A DNA stretch of 64,000 bases. Source: Polyangiaceae bacterium (GTDB taxonomy: Bacteria > Myxococcota_A > Polyangia > Polyangiales > Polyangiaceae). Below are positions 51,530-60,390 of this stretch, piece after piece (the first letter of the stretch is position 1; the number at the start of each line of letters is the position of its first letter). The stretch lies in contig JAKLKA010000035.1 in NCBI GenBank assembly GCA_023150915.1, positions 45,155 through 109,154 on the forward strand, read 5' to 3'. Below the pieces are notes generated by a model, which was given only the letters and a program-made list of their open reading frames with translations, searched no databases and was not told the origin of the DNA. A program made the position numbers and the translations under genes.

Positions 51530-52684
51530 ATGACCGCGCCCACGCTCACCCCGCTGCTCGAGCGCCACCGTGTCGTCCTGTGTGTCGGCAGCGGGGGGGT
51601 CGGCAAGACGACGGTCACCGCCGCGCTGGGCCTGGCGGCGGCCGAGCGCGGCAAGCGCGTGCTGTGCTTGACCATCGACCCGGCGAAGCGGCTCGCCAAC
51701 AGCCTGGGGCTCTCGCGCATGACCGGCGACGAGCAGGTGGTGGCGCCCGAGCTGTTCGCGCGGGTCGGCCTGCCGGTGACGGGTCGGCTCAGCGTGATGA
51801 TGCTCGACACCAAGCGCACCTTCGACGAGCTGGTGGTGCGCTATGCCTCCAGCCCCGAGGCGCGGGACCGGATCTTGAACAACCGGCTCTACCAGTACGT
51901 GTCGACCAGCCTCGCCGGAACCCAAGAGTACATGGCGATGGAGAAGCTCTTGGCCGTGAAGCGCGACGGTGCCTACGACCTGATCGTGCTCGACACGCCG
52001 CCGACCAGCAACGCCCTGGACTTTCTGGACGCGCCGGAGCGCCTGATCAACGCCCTGGACAGCGCGGCGGTGCGCTGGCTGATGCAGGCCTTCGAGCAGT
52101 CGGGGCGCTTCAGCCTGAACCTGGTGGCCAAGAGCGTGGCGGTGGTGCTGCGCGGCATCGGCAAGCTGACCGGGGGTGGGTTTCTGGAGCAGATGGCGGC
52201 GTTCGTCACCGACCTGAACGACCTGTTCGGGGGCTTTCGCCAGCGGGCCACCGAGGTCGCCGCCGCGTTCCGCGGTTCCGAGTTCGCCTACGTGCTGGTC
52301 ACGACCCCGGCCCCGGCTGCCGTCCGCGAGGCGCTGTTCTTTGCGGACCGGCTGGACGAGCAAGGCATGCACCGCGACGCGTTCGTGGTGAACCGCGTGC
52401 ACAAGCCGCCGCGGGCGCATCCGAGCCGCGACGAGATCCAGCGGGCCATCGAGCGCCACCGCCTCGATCTCGGCGCGTCGGGCGTCGAGCGCTTGGAGCA
52501 GGCCCTGGCCGAAGAGACCGAGCTGGCCGAGACCGATGCTGCCGAGCTGGCGAATCTGGACCGCGTGCTGGTCCCCGGGCGGAGCGGCAAGAAACCGATT
52601 CGCATCGAGATCCCGGCGTTGCCCAGCGACGTGCACGACCTGGGCACGCTGGGCGGCATCGCCAAGCTGTTGTGCCCGGACTGA
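51530..52684 (+). CDS. ArsA/GET3-family ATPase
   Basis: 384 residues, one ATPase domain. Deviant Walker A GSGGVGKTT (20-28), then AAAERGKRVLCLTIDPAKRL, YDLIVLDTPPTSNALDFLDA as switch/Walker B region, and a helical segment GTQEYMAMEKLLAV. A C-terminal extension carries VVNRVHKPP with alpha-helical coil. Bacterial ArsA-like ATPases without arsenical Cys residues are widespread and often unassigned. Arsenite pumping is unlikely here since no arsB is near and the metal-binding Cys triad is not seen. A role in membrane-protein targeting or signalling is conceivable. Convergent with der, 70 bp apart. Confidence 0.75.
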   Translation: MTAPTLTPLLERHRVVLCVGSGGVGKTTVTAALGLAAAERGKRVLCLTIDPAKRLANSLGLSRMTGDEQVVAPELFARVGLPVTGRLSVMMLDTKRTFDELVVRYASSPEARDRILNNRLYQYVSTSLAGTQEYMAMEKLLAVKRDGAYDLIVLDTPPTSNALDFLDAPERLINALDSAAVRWLMQAFEQSGRFSLNLVAKSVAVVLRGIGKLTGGGFLEQMAAFVTDLNDLFGGFRQRATEVAAAFRGSEFAYVLVTTPAPAAVREALFFADRLDEQGMHRDAFVVNRVHKPPRAHPSRDEIQRAIERHRLDLGASGVERLEQALAEETELAETDAAELANLDRVLVPGRSGKKPIRIEIPALPSDVHDLGTLGGIAKLLCPD

Positions 52685-52694
52685 CACACTCCCA

Positions 52695-52737
52695 TTCGTG
52701 GGCCGAGGGCAGAGTCTGACGCCGCGCGCGCCACGAA
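52695..52737. terminator. possible bidirectional terminator between ArsA-type gene and der
   Basis: TTCGTGG (52695-52701) and CCACGAA (52731-52737) form a 7-bp inverted repeat around a 29-nt GC-rich loop in the 70-bp gap between two converging genes. There is no T-run, so intrinsic termination is uncertain. Confidence 0.25.
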
Positions 52738-52754
52738 GCGAACGCCCACGGGCG

Positions 52755-54080
52755 CTACTCTTCTCGCTTGCCCTTGCCGCGGAAGACCAGCTCGATGGGC
52801 ACGCACTCGAATCCGAAGGTCTTCCGGATCTGGTTCACCACGTAGCGCTTGTAGCTCTCTTTGATGTGATCGGGCGCGTTGGTGATCGCCACGAACACCG
52901 GCGGCGACGAGCGCGCCTGGGTGATGAAGTAGATGCGCGGTGCCCGCCCCTTGTGGGTGGGCGGCGCGCGGTGCTCGAGCACCGTGGCGAAGAACCGGTT
53001 CAGCTCTGCGGTGGGCACCCGGCGGTCGAACTCTTCGGCGGCGCGGCGCACCGTGCGCATCAGGTCTTGGACGCCCCAGCCGTTCTTGGCCGAGACCTGC
53101 ACCATGGGTGCCCAGGGCGCGAAACGCAGCGAGTCCTTGACCTGCTCTTCCGCGCGCTTGCGCCCGGCCTTGTCCAAGAGGTCGGTCTTGTTCAGGCCGA
53201 TCACCACCGCGCGCCCGCGCTCGGCCACCAGCCCCATCAACCGGGCGTCTTGCTCGGCGATGCCCTCGGTGGCCTCGCACAGCAGCACCACCACCTGGGC
53301 GCGCTCCATGCTGCGCAGGGCGCGGATCACGCTGGCCGCTTCGACGCCCCGCTCGACCTTGGCGCGCCGCCGGATCCCGGCGGTGTCCACCACGATGAAC
53401 GCCTGGCCGTCGATCTCGATGCGCGTGTCCACCGGATCGCGGGTGGTGCCGGGGCGGTCGTCCACCAGCGACCGCTCGGACTTTGCCAGGCGGTTGACCA
53501 GCGACGACTTGCCCGCGTTGGGGCGCCCGACGATCGCCACGCGGATCGCGCCAGGCTCGGCGCTGGGCTCGTCGACCGCGGGCCGAACCGGCAGCGCCGC
53601 CCCGAGGGCGGCGATCAGCTCGGCCGTGCCGCGGCCGTGCAGCGCGGACACCGGCAAGAGCGTCGGCACGCCCATCTCGTACAGCTCGTTGGCGACCATC
53701 GCCTTGTGCTTGTCGTCCGACTTGTTCGCCACGTAGAGCACGGGCTTGTCGCTGCGCCGCAGCAGCTTCACTGCTTCGCGGTCCGCCAGGGTGGGCGACA
53801 TCGAGCCGTCGAGCACGCAGATCACCACGTCGGCCTCGGCCAGCGCCGCGCGCACCTGCCGCGCGATGCCCTGGCGCATCGGATCTTCGTCGGTGGGGTC
53901 GAACCCGCCGGTGTCGATCAGCACCAGCTCGCGCCCGCCCAGGTGCACATCGGCATAGTTGCGGTCGCGGGTGACCCCCGGTGCGTCGTCCACGATGGCC
54001 AGACGCTTGCCCGCCAGCCGGTTGAACAGCGTGCTCTTGCCGACGTTGGGTCGGCCCACGATGGCCACGACGGGTCTCAC
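52755..54080 (-). CDS. der: ribosome-assembly GTPase Der (EngA)
   Basis: 441 residues from the GTG at 54080, which overlaps the era stop (GTGA). Two G domains: G1 GRPNVGKST and [10 protein letters not shown]3 DTGG and DTAGIRR, G4 NKSD and NKTD. The second domain shows [20 protein letters not shown], and the C-terminal KH-like domain ends [18 protein letters not shown]. Der is essential for 50S subunit maturation. Two GTPase genes of ribosome assembly, era and der, are thus translationally coupled, an arrangement that would balance 30S and 50S assembly factors. Confidence 0.95.
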   Translation of the reverse strand: MRPVVAIVGRPNVGKSTLFNRLAGKRLAIVDDAPGVTRDRNYADVHLGGRELVLIDTGGFDPTDEDPMRQGIARQVRAALAEADVVICVLDGSMSPTLADREAVKLLRRSDKPVLYVANKSDDKHKAMVANELYEMGVPTLLPVSALHGRGTAELIAALGAALPVRPAVDEPSAEPGAIRVAIVGRPNAGKSSLVNRLAKSERSLVDDRPGTTRDPVDTRIEIDGQAFIVVDTAGIRRRAKVERGVEAASVIRALRSMERAQVVVLLCEATEGIAEQDARLMGLVAERGRAVVIGLNKTDLLDKAGRKRAEEQVKDSLRFAPWAPMVQVSAKNGWGVQDLMRTVRRAAEEFDRRVPTAELNRFFATVLEHRAPPTHKGRAPRIYFITQARSSPPVFVAITNAPDHIKESYKRYVVNQIRKTFGFECVPIELVFRGKGKREE

Positions 54081-55042
54081 CGCGGGCCTCGCGCGCGGCG
54101 CTTGGGCGCGTCGGGGAGGGCGGTCAGCAGGCGCTTTTCGCTGGGCGCCTCGTAGCCGAGCTCTGCCAGCTGACGCGGCACGTCCTTCCACTTGGGCGTG
54201 ATGCGCACGAACAGCTCGAGGTAGAGCTTCCGACCGTACAGCTCCTCGAGCCGGCGCCGGGCGCCGGTGCCAATGGCCTTGATGGTGGCCCCGCCCTTGC
54301 CGATCAGGATCCGGCGCTGGCCCTCCTTCTCCACGTGGATGGTGGCCTTCACCGCCAGCAGGCGCTCGCGCTCTTCGATCGAGTCGATGCTCACCGCCAC
54401 GGCGTGGGGCACCTCGCCGCGGGCGGCCGCCAGCACCTGCTCGCGCACGTACTCACGCACGAAGAACGGGGTGGTTCGGTCGGTGAGGGTGTCGGTGTCG
54501 TAGCCGGCGTCGCCCTCGGGCAACAGCTTCTCGATGGCGTCGAGCACACGTTCGGCGTCGCGTCCGGACTTCAAGGTCACCGGCACGAGCTCGGCGAAGG
54601 GGTGCATTTGCTCGTAGCCGACCAGCACGGGCAAGAGCTTCTGCTTGTCGCGCACCCGATCGACCTTGTTCAGCACCAGCAGGCGCGCGGGCCCCTTCGG
54701 CAGCAGGTCGATCACCTCGCGATCGCGCTCGAGCAGCGCGCTCGGAGTCTTGATCAGCGCCGGGTCGACGTCCGTCATGACCACCAGCACGTCGGCGGCG
54801 CGGGCCACCTCCAGCGCCGTGGCGTTCATCCGCCGGCCGAGCTCGCTCTTCGGGCGGTGCAGCCCGGGGGTGTCCACGAAGGCGATCTGGGCCGTGGGGC
54901 GGTGCACCACGCCGAGCAGCGCCTCGCGGGTGGTCTGCGGGGTGGGGGACACCACCGCCAGGCTCTCGCCCAGCACGGCGTTCAGGAACGTGGACTTGCC
55001 GACGTTCGTGCGACCGAGCAGGGCGACGGAACCAAAACGCAT
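54077..55042 (-). CDS. era: ribosome-assembly GTPase Era
   Basis: 321 residues. G1 [10 protein letters not shown]2 [11 protein letters not shown]3 DTPGLHRP, G4 NKVD, then the KH domain [20 protein letters not shown] followed by [20 protein letters not shown]. Era binds the 3' end of 16S rRNA and assists 30S maturation. The C-terminus has an additional basic tail ([12 protein letters not shown]). First gene of the era-der pair; its upstream region is shared divergently with the GT39-type gene. Confidence 0.95.
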   Translation of the reverse strand: MRFGSVALLGRTNVGKSTFLNAVLGESLAVVSPTPQTTREALLGVVHRPTAQIAFVDTPGLHRPKSELGRRMNATALEVARAADVLVVMTDVDPALIKTPSALLERDREVIDLLPKGPARLLVLNKVDRVRDKQKLLPVLVGYEQMHPFAELVPVTLKSGRDAERVLDAIEKLLPEGDAGYDTDTLTDRTTPFFVREYVREQVLAAARGEVPHAVAVSIDSIEERERLLAVKATIHVEKEGQRRILIGKGGATIKAIGTGARRRLEELYGRKLYLELFVRITPKWKDVPRQLAELGYEAPSEKRLLTALPDAPKRRARGPR

Positions 55043-55157
55043 GACGGGCCGGGGCGCGTCTTCTCACGAGCGGATCCGGGTTCGCAAGCGGCTTGTCCGA
55101 CAATCCCCTTTATCCTCGGAAACTTCTGCTAAGGTCCCGCCCGCTTCTCCTTCTGCC

Positions 55158-57716
55158 ATGAGCATGACGGACATCGATCGATCGGGCGGGGACCGTGCGG
55201 AGGCCGACGACACGGCGGCGACCGCGAGCGCGCCGCCACGTGACGGCGCCCCCGCCGCCCGGCGCTGGGGCGGTCGTGTTCTGCCGGCGCTGGCCTTCGT
55301 GGTGCTGGTCGCCAGCCTCTTCGGCCCCATCGCCCGGAGTGGCATATGGGATCCGTTCGAGCTTCGCATCGCCGAGCTTTCGCGGCGCATCGCGCTCACC
55401 CTGCTCGGGGCCTCGGGGCTCGCCATCGAAGGCTCGACCAACAGCGTGCCCACGCTGGGCGAGCTGTCCCGGGGTCAGCTGCCGTTCACGTCCATCGCCA
55501 TCGGTTTCAAGCTGTTTGGCCTGCACGAGTGGGCGGGGCGTTTGCCGCTCGCCATCTGGGGCATGGCGGGCGCGCTCTCGACCTACGCGCTGGTCTCGCG
55601 CCTGGCCGATCGCGTGGCCGGGGCGTTCGCCGTGCTCGCCCTGGCGAGCATGCCGCTCTACTTCTTGCACTCGCGAACCATGCTGGGCGACATCGTCACG
55701 ATGTCGGCCTTGGCCATCGCCGCCGCGGGCCTGGGCATCGCCACCTTCGACGCCGAGACCTCGGCGGTCAGGCGCAGCGTGTGGCTCGTGCTCGGCATCG
55801 CCGGGCTGGCGGCCGGGTTCGGTGCCCGCGGGCTCTTGATCGGCGTGCTCCCGCCGGCGCTCGGCGTGGGCGTCACCTGGGCGCTCGTCCGGTCGCGCCG
55901 GGGCCCCGATCGGCTCAGCGACGTGGCGGGGGCGCTGGCGCTGGCTGTCGCCCTGGGTGCGCTGGTGGTGGGGCTCAGGGCGCTGGGGCGCGCTGGCGAT
56001 CACCCCACGCAGCTGTCGCTGGCGCTGGGCGCAGCGGTGAAGCCGACCAAGATGCTCCCGACCTACGACGCGGTGGTGCATTACCTGGGGCACGGGCTGT
56101 TCCCGTGGAGCGCGGTGGTCCCGCTGGCGGTCGGACGCTTGCTTTCGCCGCCCCACGGCGTAGCCGCGGATCGCGCGGTGCCCGAAACGGCGCTGCGCCT
56201 CTCGTCCATGTTGATGGCAGCCGTTGCCTTCGGCGCCCACGGCGCCATCGCGCCGACGGTCGGCCTGTTGCCCTACGCCGCGGTGTGCTCGCTGGCGGTG
56301 ATCGCCGCCCTGGCGCTGCGCGATTTCGATCGCGGCGCGCCCGGCTCGCGGGCGCTCGCCATGGGGGTCGCCGCTCTGGCCATCCTGCTCTATTACGACT
56401 TCAAGAACTTCCCCGAGAAGGGCCTGGCCGCGTTCGTGGTCGAGGACCCGCGCTTCCCCGAGAGCTTCAAGGACAGCGCGCACCGCTTGCTGAAGGTGGC
56501 CACGCTGCTCACCCTGGGCGGCTTCGGCGCCGCGCTGATGGAGCGCACCGACCCGGGGGCGCGGCGCTTCGTTCGAGACGAGTACCTGGCCTGGCCCCGC
56601 GCGCTGCGCACGCTGTGGTCGGGCAACCTGTGGTTCACTTGCCTGGTGGCCGAGGCCGCCCTGGTGGGGTACGCGGCGCTCACCTGGCTCAGCCAGCGGC
56701 ACTTCCACTGGAAGCAGTTCGACACCGCGGGCGAGATGGCGCGGCAGCTGGCCACGTGGGGGTACATCGCGCTGCCGGCGCTGGTGGTGCTGCCGACCTT
56801 GGGTCTTCTGGCGCGCGACCTGGTGCGCGAGGTGTTCCTGCGCGTGCCCGTCTCTCGTGCCACGGTGGCGGTGTGCAGCGTCGCGGGCGCGGGCACCGTC
56901 TTGAGCCTGGGGTATTACCCGAAGCTCGCGGCGCAGATCAGCCCGAAAGAGGTGTTCGACGCGTATCGAACGCACGCGCGACCGGGCGAGGGGCTGGGCA
57001 TCGTCGGCGTGGGCACGGGGGCGGCGGCGTACTACGCCGGGCGCAACGTCCCGACCTTCGACAATGCGAGCTCGGCGTTCAACTGGCTCACCGAGGGCAC
57101 CGACCGGCGCTGGCTGGTGGTTCGATCGGGCGACCTGCCGCAGGTCAACTCGCTGTACCGGGGCTTGCCCTCTCTGCCGGGCAACGTGCCGGTGCTGGAC
57201 GCGCGTTCGAGCGAAATCTTGCTGGTCAGCAACCAGCTGAAGGGCGGCGAGCAGAACCAGAACCCGTTCTCGGCGTGGGTCCTGGACCAAGCACCGAACC
57301 CCACGGTGCGCGTGGACGCCAACCTCGGCGGGCAGCTCGACGTGGTCGGCTGGGAGGTCACCGACCTGAAGGGGCGCCCGGTCGAGAGCGTGGTCCCCCG
57401 CAAGCAGTACCACTTCCGCATCTACTACAAGGTGGTGGCGGCCATCTCGGGCAACTGGGAGACGTTCATCCACATCGACGGGTTCCAGCGGCGATTCAAC
57501 GGGGACCACCCGACCCTCGAGAACAAGTACGCCTTCCACCTGTGGCGCGTGGGCGATCACATGGTGGACGTCTTCCCGTTCTCGCTCGAGCCCAACTTCA
57601 CGCCGGGCGACTACGAGGTCTTTCTCGGGCTGTTCATCGGCAGCCGGCGGCTCGAGGTGAAGCGCGGCCGCCACAACGACAACCGGCTCGAGGCGGGGCG
57701 GATCCGCGTGCGCTGA
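55158..57716 (+). CDS. GT39/ArnT-like polytopic glycosyltransferase-type protein
   Basis: 852 residues, more than ten transmembrane helices. After an acidic Ala-rich cytoplasmic lead, the first helix VLPALAFVVLVASLFGPIAR is followed by the loop GIWDPFELRIAELSRRIALT, equivalent to the Asp/Glu-containing first loop of ArnT/PMT enzymes. GQLPFTSIAIGFKLFGLHEW and GRLPLAIWGMAGALSTYALV are typical of the family. The C-terminal periplasmic part (about 640-852) is beta-rich (GGQLDVVGWEVTDLKGRPVE, FIHIDGFQRRFNGDHPTLEN). It likely transfers a sugar from a lipid carrier to lipid A, protein or another acceptor. The acceptor is unknown. Confidence 0.78.
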   Translation: MSMTDIDRSGGDRAEADDTAATASAPPRDGAPAARRWGGRVLPALAFVVLVASLFGPIARSGIWDPFELRIAELSRRIALTLLGASGLAIEGSTNSVPTLGELSRGQLPFTSIAIGFKLFGLHEWAGRLPLAIWGMAGALSTYALVSRLADRVAGAFAVLALASMPLYFLHSRTMLGDIVTMSALAIAAAGLGIATFDAETSAVRRSVWLVLGIAGLAAGFGARGLLIGVLPPALGVGVTWALVRSRRGPDRLSDVAGALALAVALGALVVGLRALGRAGDHPTQLSLALGAAVKPTKMLPTYDAVVHYLGHGLFPWSAVVPLAVGRLLSPPHGVAADRAVPETALRLSSMLMAAVAFGAHGAIAPTVGLLPYAAVCSLAVIAALALRDFDRGAPGSRALAMGVAALAILLYYDFKNFPEKGLAAFVVEDPRFPESFKDSAHRLLKVATLLTLGGFGAALMERTDPGARRFVRDEYLAWPRALRTLWSGNLWFTCLVAEAALVGYAALTWLSQRHFHWKQFDTAGEMARQLATWGYIALPALVVLPTLGLLARDLVREVFLRVPVSRATVAVCSVAGAGTVLSLGYYPKLAAQISPKEVFDAYRTHARPGEGLGIVGVGTGAAAYYAGRNVPTFDNASSAFNWLTEGTDRRWLVVRSGDLPQVNSLYRGLPSLPGNVPVLDARSSEILLVSNQLKGGEQNQNPFSAWVLDQAPNPTVRVDANLGGQLDVVGWEVTDLKGRPVESVVPRKQYHFRIYYKVVAAISGNWETFIHIDGFQRRFNGDHPTLENKYAFHLWRVGDHMVDVFPFSLEPNFTPGDYEVFLGLFIGSRRLEVKRGRHNDNRLEAGRIRVR

Positions 57717-57737
57717 CCGCACGTCCGGGCCCCGGGC

Positions 57738-57767
57738 TTGGACACCGCCCCGGATCGGGGCTAAGGC
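57738..57767 (+). promoter_or_regulatory. putative leaderless promoter of the 57774 PilZ gene
   Basis: TTGGAC (57738-57743) and TAAGGC (57762-57767) with 18-bp spacing, 6 nt before the GTG at 57774. The hexamer resembles TAAGTT and TAAGTC found before two other genes in the window. Confidence 0.35.
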
Positions 57768-57773
57768 CGAGGG

Positions 57774-58172
57774 GTGAGCCACGACGACGAGCCCCCGGAT
57801 GCGTCCGAGCGCCGCCTGCGCGAGCGCCGCGCCGCGGATCGCTTCGACGTCGTCTGGTCGGTGGACTGCGAGGCCGACGACACCTTCTTGTACGCGTCGA
57901 TCACCAACATCTCCGAGCTGGGGATCTTCGTCCGCACCAACCAACCGCTGCAGGTGGGCACGCGCGTCACGCTGCGCTTTTCCGCGCCCGGTGCCGGCGA
58001 CTCGTTCGTGGTCGCGGGCGTGGTGCAGTGGGTCAACCTGCTCAAGGTCCTGGGCGAGAACTTGAACCCGGGCATGGGCATCAGCTTCGTCGACCTGGAA
58101 GACGACGAGCGCGAACGCATCGTCGACCTGGTGCGCACCATCGCGTACGTGCGCGAGGCCGCGAAGAACTGA
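57774..58172 (+). CDS. PilZ-domain c-di-GMP-binding protein
   Basis: 132 residues, GTG start. Canonical c-di-GMP motifs: RRAADRF (RxxxR) at about 18-24 and TNISELGIFVRT ((D/N)xSxxG) near 43-54, with a barrel GTRVTLRFSAPGAGDSFVVA and ending FVDLEDDERERIVDLVRTIA. This matches the myxobacterial TIGR02266-type PilZ proteins. It may transmit c-di-GMP levels to motility or surface polysaccharide systems. It lies 57 bp downstream of the GT39-type gene and may be co-transcribed, or use its own promoter-like pair at 57738-57767. Confidence 0.85.
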   Translation: MSHDDEPPDASERRLRERRAADRFDVVWSVDCEADDTFLYASITNISELGIFVRTNQPLQVGTRVTLRFSAPGAGDSFVVAGVVQWVNLLKVLGENLNPGMGISFVDLEDDERERIVDLVRTIAYVREAAKN

Positions 58173-58198
58173 GCACTTCATCCATTCGCGGGTCAGAC

Positions 58199-58230
58199 CT
58201 TGGCGGTCTTGGCGACTTCGCGGTTGGTCT
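58199..58230. repeat. short CTTGGCG direct repeats in the intergenic gap
   Basis: CTTGGCGGT is followed by CTTGGCGAC and then TTCGCGGTT over about 30 bp between the PilZ gene and the anti-sigma gene. The same type of AACCGCGAAG...CGCCAAG sequence is, as I recall, a recurrent intergenic repeat in several environmental phyla. Function unknown. Confidence 0.35.
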
Positions 58231-58238
58231 TCTCCCGC

Positions 58239-59375
58239 CTACTGCGTCTGCCCCGTCGACGGCGGCTTGGCCTTGGGCACGGCTTTCTGGGTCTGCTGTG
58301 GCTTGCCGCCGGCGGGCGCCCCCGCCTTGGCCGCGCCAGGCTTGGCGGCCTTGCGCTGGTCTGCGACCGGCTCTTCGTCCAGCGAAGCCAGCGCCCGCTG
58401 CGCGCGGTCGTCGTACCCCGAGACGCCGACCAGCTGCTTGAACGTGCGCCTTGCGCTCTCGCGATCCCCCATCGCGCGATAGCAATCGGCAGCCTGCCAC
58501 AGCGCCTCGTTGCCCACGCCCGTGCCGCGGTGCTTGCCGTTGATGGATTCGAATCGGGGCGCCGCTGCCGAGCACCCCGATTCGTTGCGCGCGGACTGTG
58601 CGGCGAACAGCTCGGCCATCGGTGCGTTGCTGCCGCCGCGATTGGCCACGCTGTCGAAGTTCTTCTGCGCCGCGCCGAAGCGCCGCGCACGATAGTCGAC
58701 CATGCCCTGGTCGTAGTCTCGGTCGCCCGAGCTCTGGTCGTCGAGCGTCAGGCCAGCGGTCGGCGACTTTTCGGTCCTCTGCTCCTCGACTTCGGCCGGG
58801 GCCGCCGCCGGAGGCGGGCTCGCCGCGAAGCCGCGCTCGAGCTCGTCGGCGCCCGCCCCGAGCTCGGCCTTCTTCGAATCGCGCTCGGCAACGCCCGGGC
58901 GTGCCTCGCTGGCCGGCTCACCGGCGCGCGCCTTGGCAGGCATCGGCACCACCGTCACCGTCTCGCTCTCGCTCTCGGGGATGCCGCGCTCGGTGACCTG
59001 CAGGCTCTCGCGTGCGCCGGGCTTGGCTCGCAAGAAGAGCAAGCTCGAGCCGATCATCAGCAACAGCAGCGCCGCCATGGCCAGCTGCGGGCGCATGGCG
59101 TAGCCGGCCATCACCGAGATGCTGCGGCCCAGTCGCTGGCGCAGCGGAAGCTCTGCGCGGGCGTTGCGCTCCGCGTCCAGGATGCGCTGCTCCAGCCCCG
59201 AGGGCGCCTCGAGCAGGGGAAGTCCGCCAATTTGCCGGGTTGCGCGCAGCCCCGAGCCAATCCCACGACAGCGCGCGCAATGCTCCATGTGACGCCGGGC
59301 GGCGGCGCTCGTGAGCTCGTCCAGCTCTTCGTAGAGCAGGTCGAGCACGATTCGATCGAACTTCTCGCAATCCAT
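58239..59375 (-). CDS. anti-sigma factor-like membrane protein with TPR C-terminus
   Basis: 378 residues from the ATG at 59375. The N-terminus has a zinc-finger anti-sigma motif, HMEHCARC (His29, Cys33, Cys36) after a CEKFDRIVLDLLYEELDEL helix. One transmembrane helix lies near 95-115 (QLAMAALLLLMIGSSLLFLR). A Glu/Pro/Ala linker leads to a periplasmic TPR-like region (YDQGMVDYRARRFGAAQKNF, ALWQAADCYRAMGDRESARR) and a Lys/Ala/Pro/Gln tail. It is likely to hold the sigma factor encoded 2 nt upstream until an envelope signal reaches the outer domain. Confidence 0.85.
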   Translation of the reverse strand: MDCEKFDRIVLDLLYEELDELTSAAARRHMEHCARCRGIGSGLRATRQIGGLPLLEAPSGLEQRILDAERNARAELPLRQRLGRSISVMAGYAMRPQLAMAALLLLMIGSSLLFLRAKPGARESLQVTERGIPESESETVTVVPMPAKARAGEPASEARPGVAERDSKKAELGAGADELERGFAASPPPAAAPAEVEEQRTEKSPTAGLTLDDQSSGDRDYDQGMVDYRARRFGAAQKNFDSVANRGGSNAPMAELFAAQSARNESGCSAAAPRFESINGKHRGTGVGNEALWQAADCYRAMGDRESARRTFKQLVGVSGYDDRAQRALASLDEEPVADQRKAAKPGAAKAGAPAGGKPQQTQKAVPKAKPPSTGQTQ

Positions 59376-59377
59376 GA

Positions 59378-59998
59378 CTATCTCAGCGCGCGTGCGTACT
59401 CTTCGAAGTCGCTCAGGGCTTCCTGCAATCGATCCAGCGCGTAGCGCATCCTGCTCTTGACGGTGTTCTCTCCCACGCCGGTGATCTCGGCGATCTCTTT
59501 GAACGGAAGGTTGGCCACCTCGCGCAGCAAGAACACTTCGCGCTGGTCGTCGGGCAGCTGCTCGACCGCCGCCACGATGCGGCCGGCTACCTCGCCCGCA
59601 ACCGCCGTGCGCTCCACGCTGGCCCGGGGGTGGGCGTCGGCCACGTGGTCCACCAGCGGACGCGAGTCCTCGCCGTTCTGGGTGACGGGCTGATCCAAGG
59701 AGGGGTGCCTGCGGTGGGTCTGTTTGCGCAGATGGTCCACGCACAGGTTTCGCGCGATGGTGTAGAGCCAGGTCGAGAACCGAGCCTCGTGCTTGAACTC
59801 ACTCGCGTTCTGGACCACCCGCAAGAACACGTCCTGGGTGACGTCTTCCGCCGTGTTGCCCTGGCGAACCTGGCGCAGCACGAAGTTGTAGATCGGTGTC
59901 TTGTGACGCCTCACCAACTCCGCGAACGCCTCACGGTCGCCTCGCTGGTAGCGCACCATGAGCATTTCGTCCGTCGCATCGCCCCGTGAAGTCGCCAT
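59378..59998 (-). CDS. ECF-family RNA polymerase sigma factor
   Basis: 206 residues. Region 2: DREAFAELVRRHKTPIYNFV, GNTAEDVTQDVFLRVVQNAS, ARFSTWLYTIARNLCVDHLR. Region 4: AAVEQLPDDQREVFLLREVA, LPFKEIAEITGVGENTVKSR, MRYALDRLQEAL. A 40-residue linker with an acidic segment separates the two. RpoE-like. It pairs with the zinc-finger anti-sigma protein just downstream. A GGAAC at 60055-60051 on the minus strand resembles an ECF -35 for autoregulation, but no well-spaced -10 is clear. Targets unknown. Confidence 0.93.
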   Translation of the reverse strand: MATSRGDATDEMLMVRYQRGDREAFAELVRRHKTPIYNFVLRQVRQGNTAEDVTQDVFLRVVQNASEFKHEARFSTWLYTIARNLCVDHLRKQTHRRHPSLDQPVTQNGEDSRPLVDHVADAHPRASVERTAVAGEVAGRIVAAVEQLPDDQREVFLLREVANLPFKEIAEITGVGENTVKSRMRYALDRLQEALSDFEEYARALR

Positions 59999-60390
59999 CC
60001 GTCACCCCGACCTGGGCAGGTGATGGACGAGCGCCCACGCTATTGGTTTGGTTCCGAAGAGCCCCCGGAAACGACCCGGGTCCCTTACCTCTGTCGGACG
60101 TCCCAACACGGGATTCGATCTGCGGCCGTCCCAAACGCTAGAGGACCGTGCCCCGCGCCGCCACTGTTCCCTCGGGGTGTCTGCTGGGTTCCGGGGCTGC
60201 GGGGGCCACGGCCCCCAGCCTCCGGGGCTCGGGCCTGTTGCACCCTCGCCAAATCCCGAACATAAGAGGGCGCTACCGCCGAGCCAGGATGGTGCCCCTA
60301 GGGCGTCGAAGCGCCGCCCCCCGGTGGGGGCGGGCCCGGTGATCCGAAATGGCCTCATCCGCCGTCTCAACACTCGAGAGAGGGACAACG
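59999..60390. other. 392-bp divergent intergenic region
   Basis: No gene is supported here. The region separates the ECF sigma operon (minus) from the coiled-coil/TPR operon (plus). It holds a GGAAC (minus, 60055-60051), some GC-rich inverted stretches, and a good ribosome site (GAGAGAGGGA) before the ATG at 60391. Unlike many genes in the window, this leader appears long. Confidence 0.6.

Noticed and set aside
55110..58181. 1023-codon minus-strand frame, and a 1031-codon plus-strand frame at 55346-58441, across the GT39-type gene
   Set aside because: Low-complexity Arg/Ala/His products covering the real transmembrane protein. Stop-poor alternative frames are expected at this GC content.
60028..60055. 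ECF-type autoregulatory promoter before the sigma gene
   Set aside because: GGAAC is present on the minus strand, but the nearest CGTC-like -10 is about 21 nt away rather than 16-17, so I do not call it.
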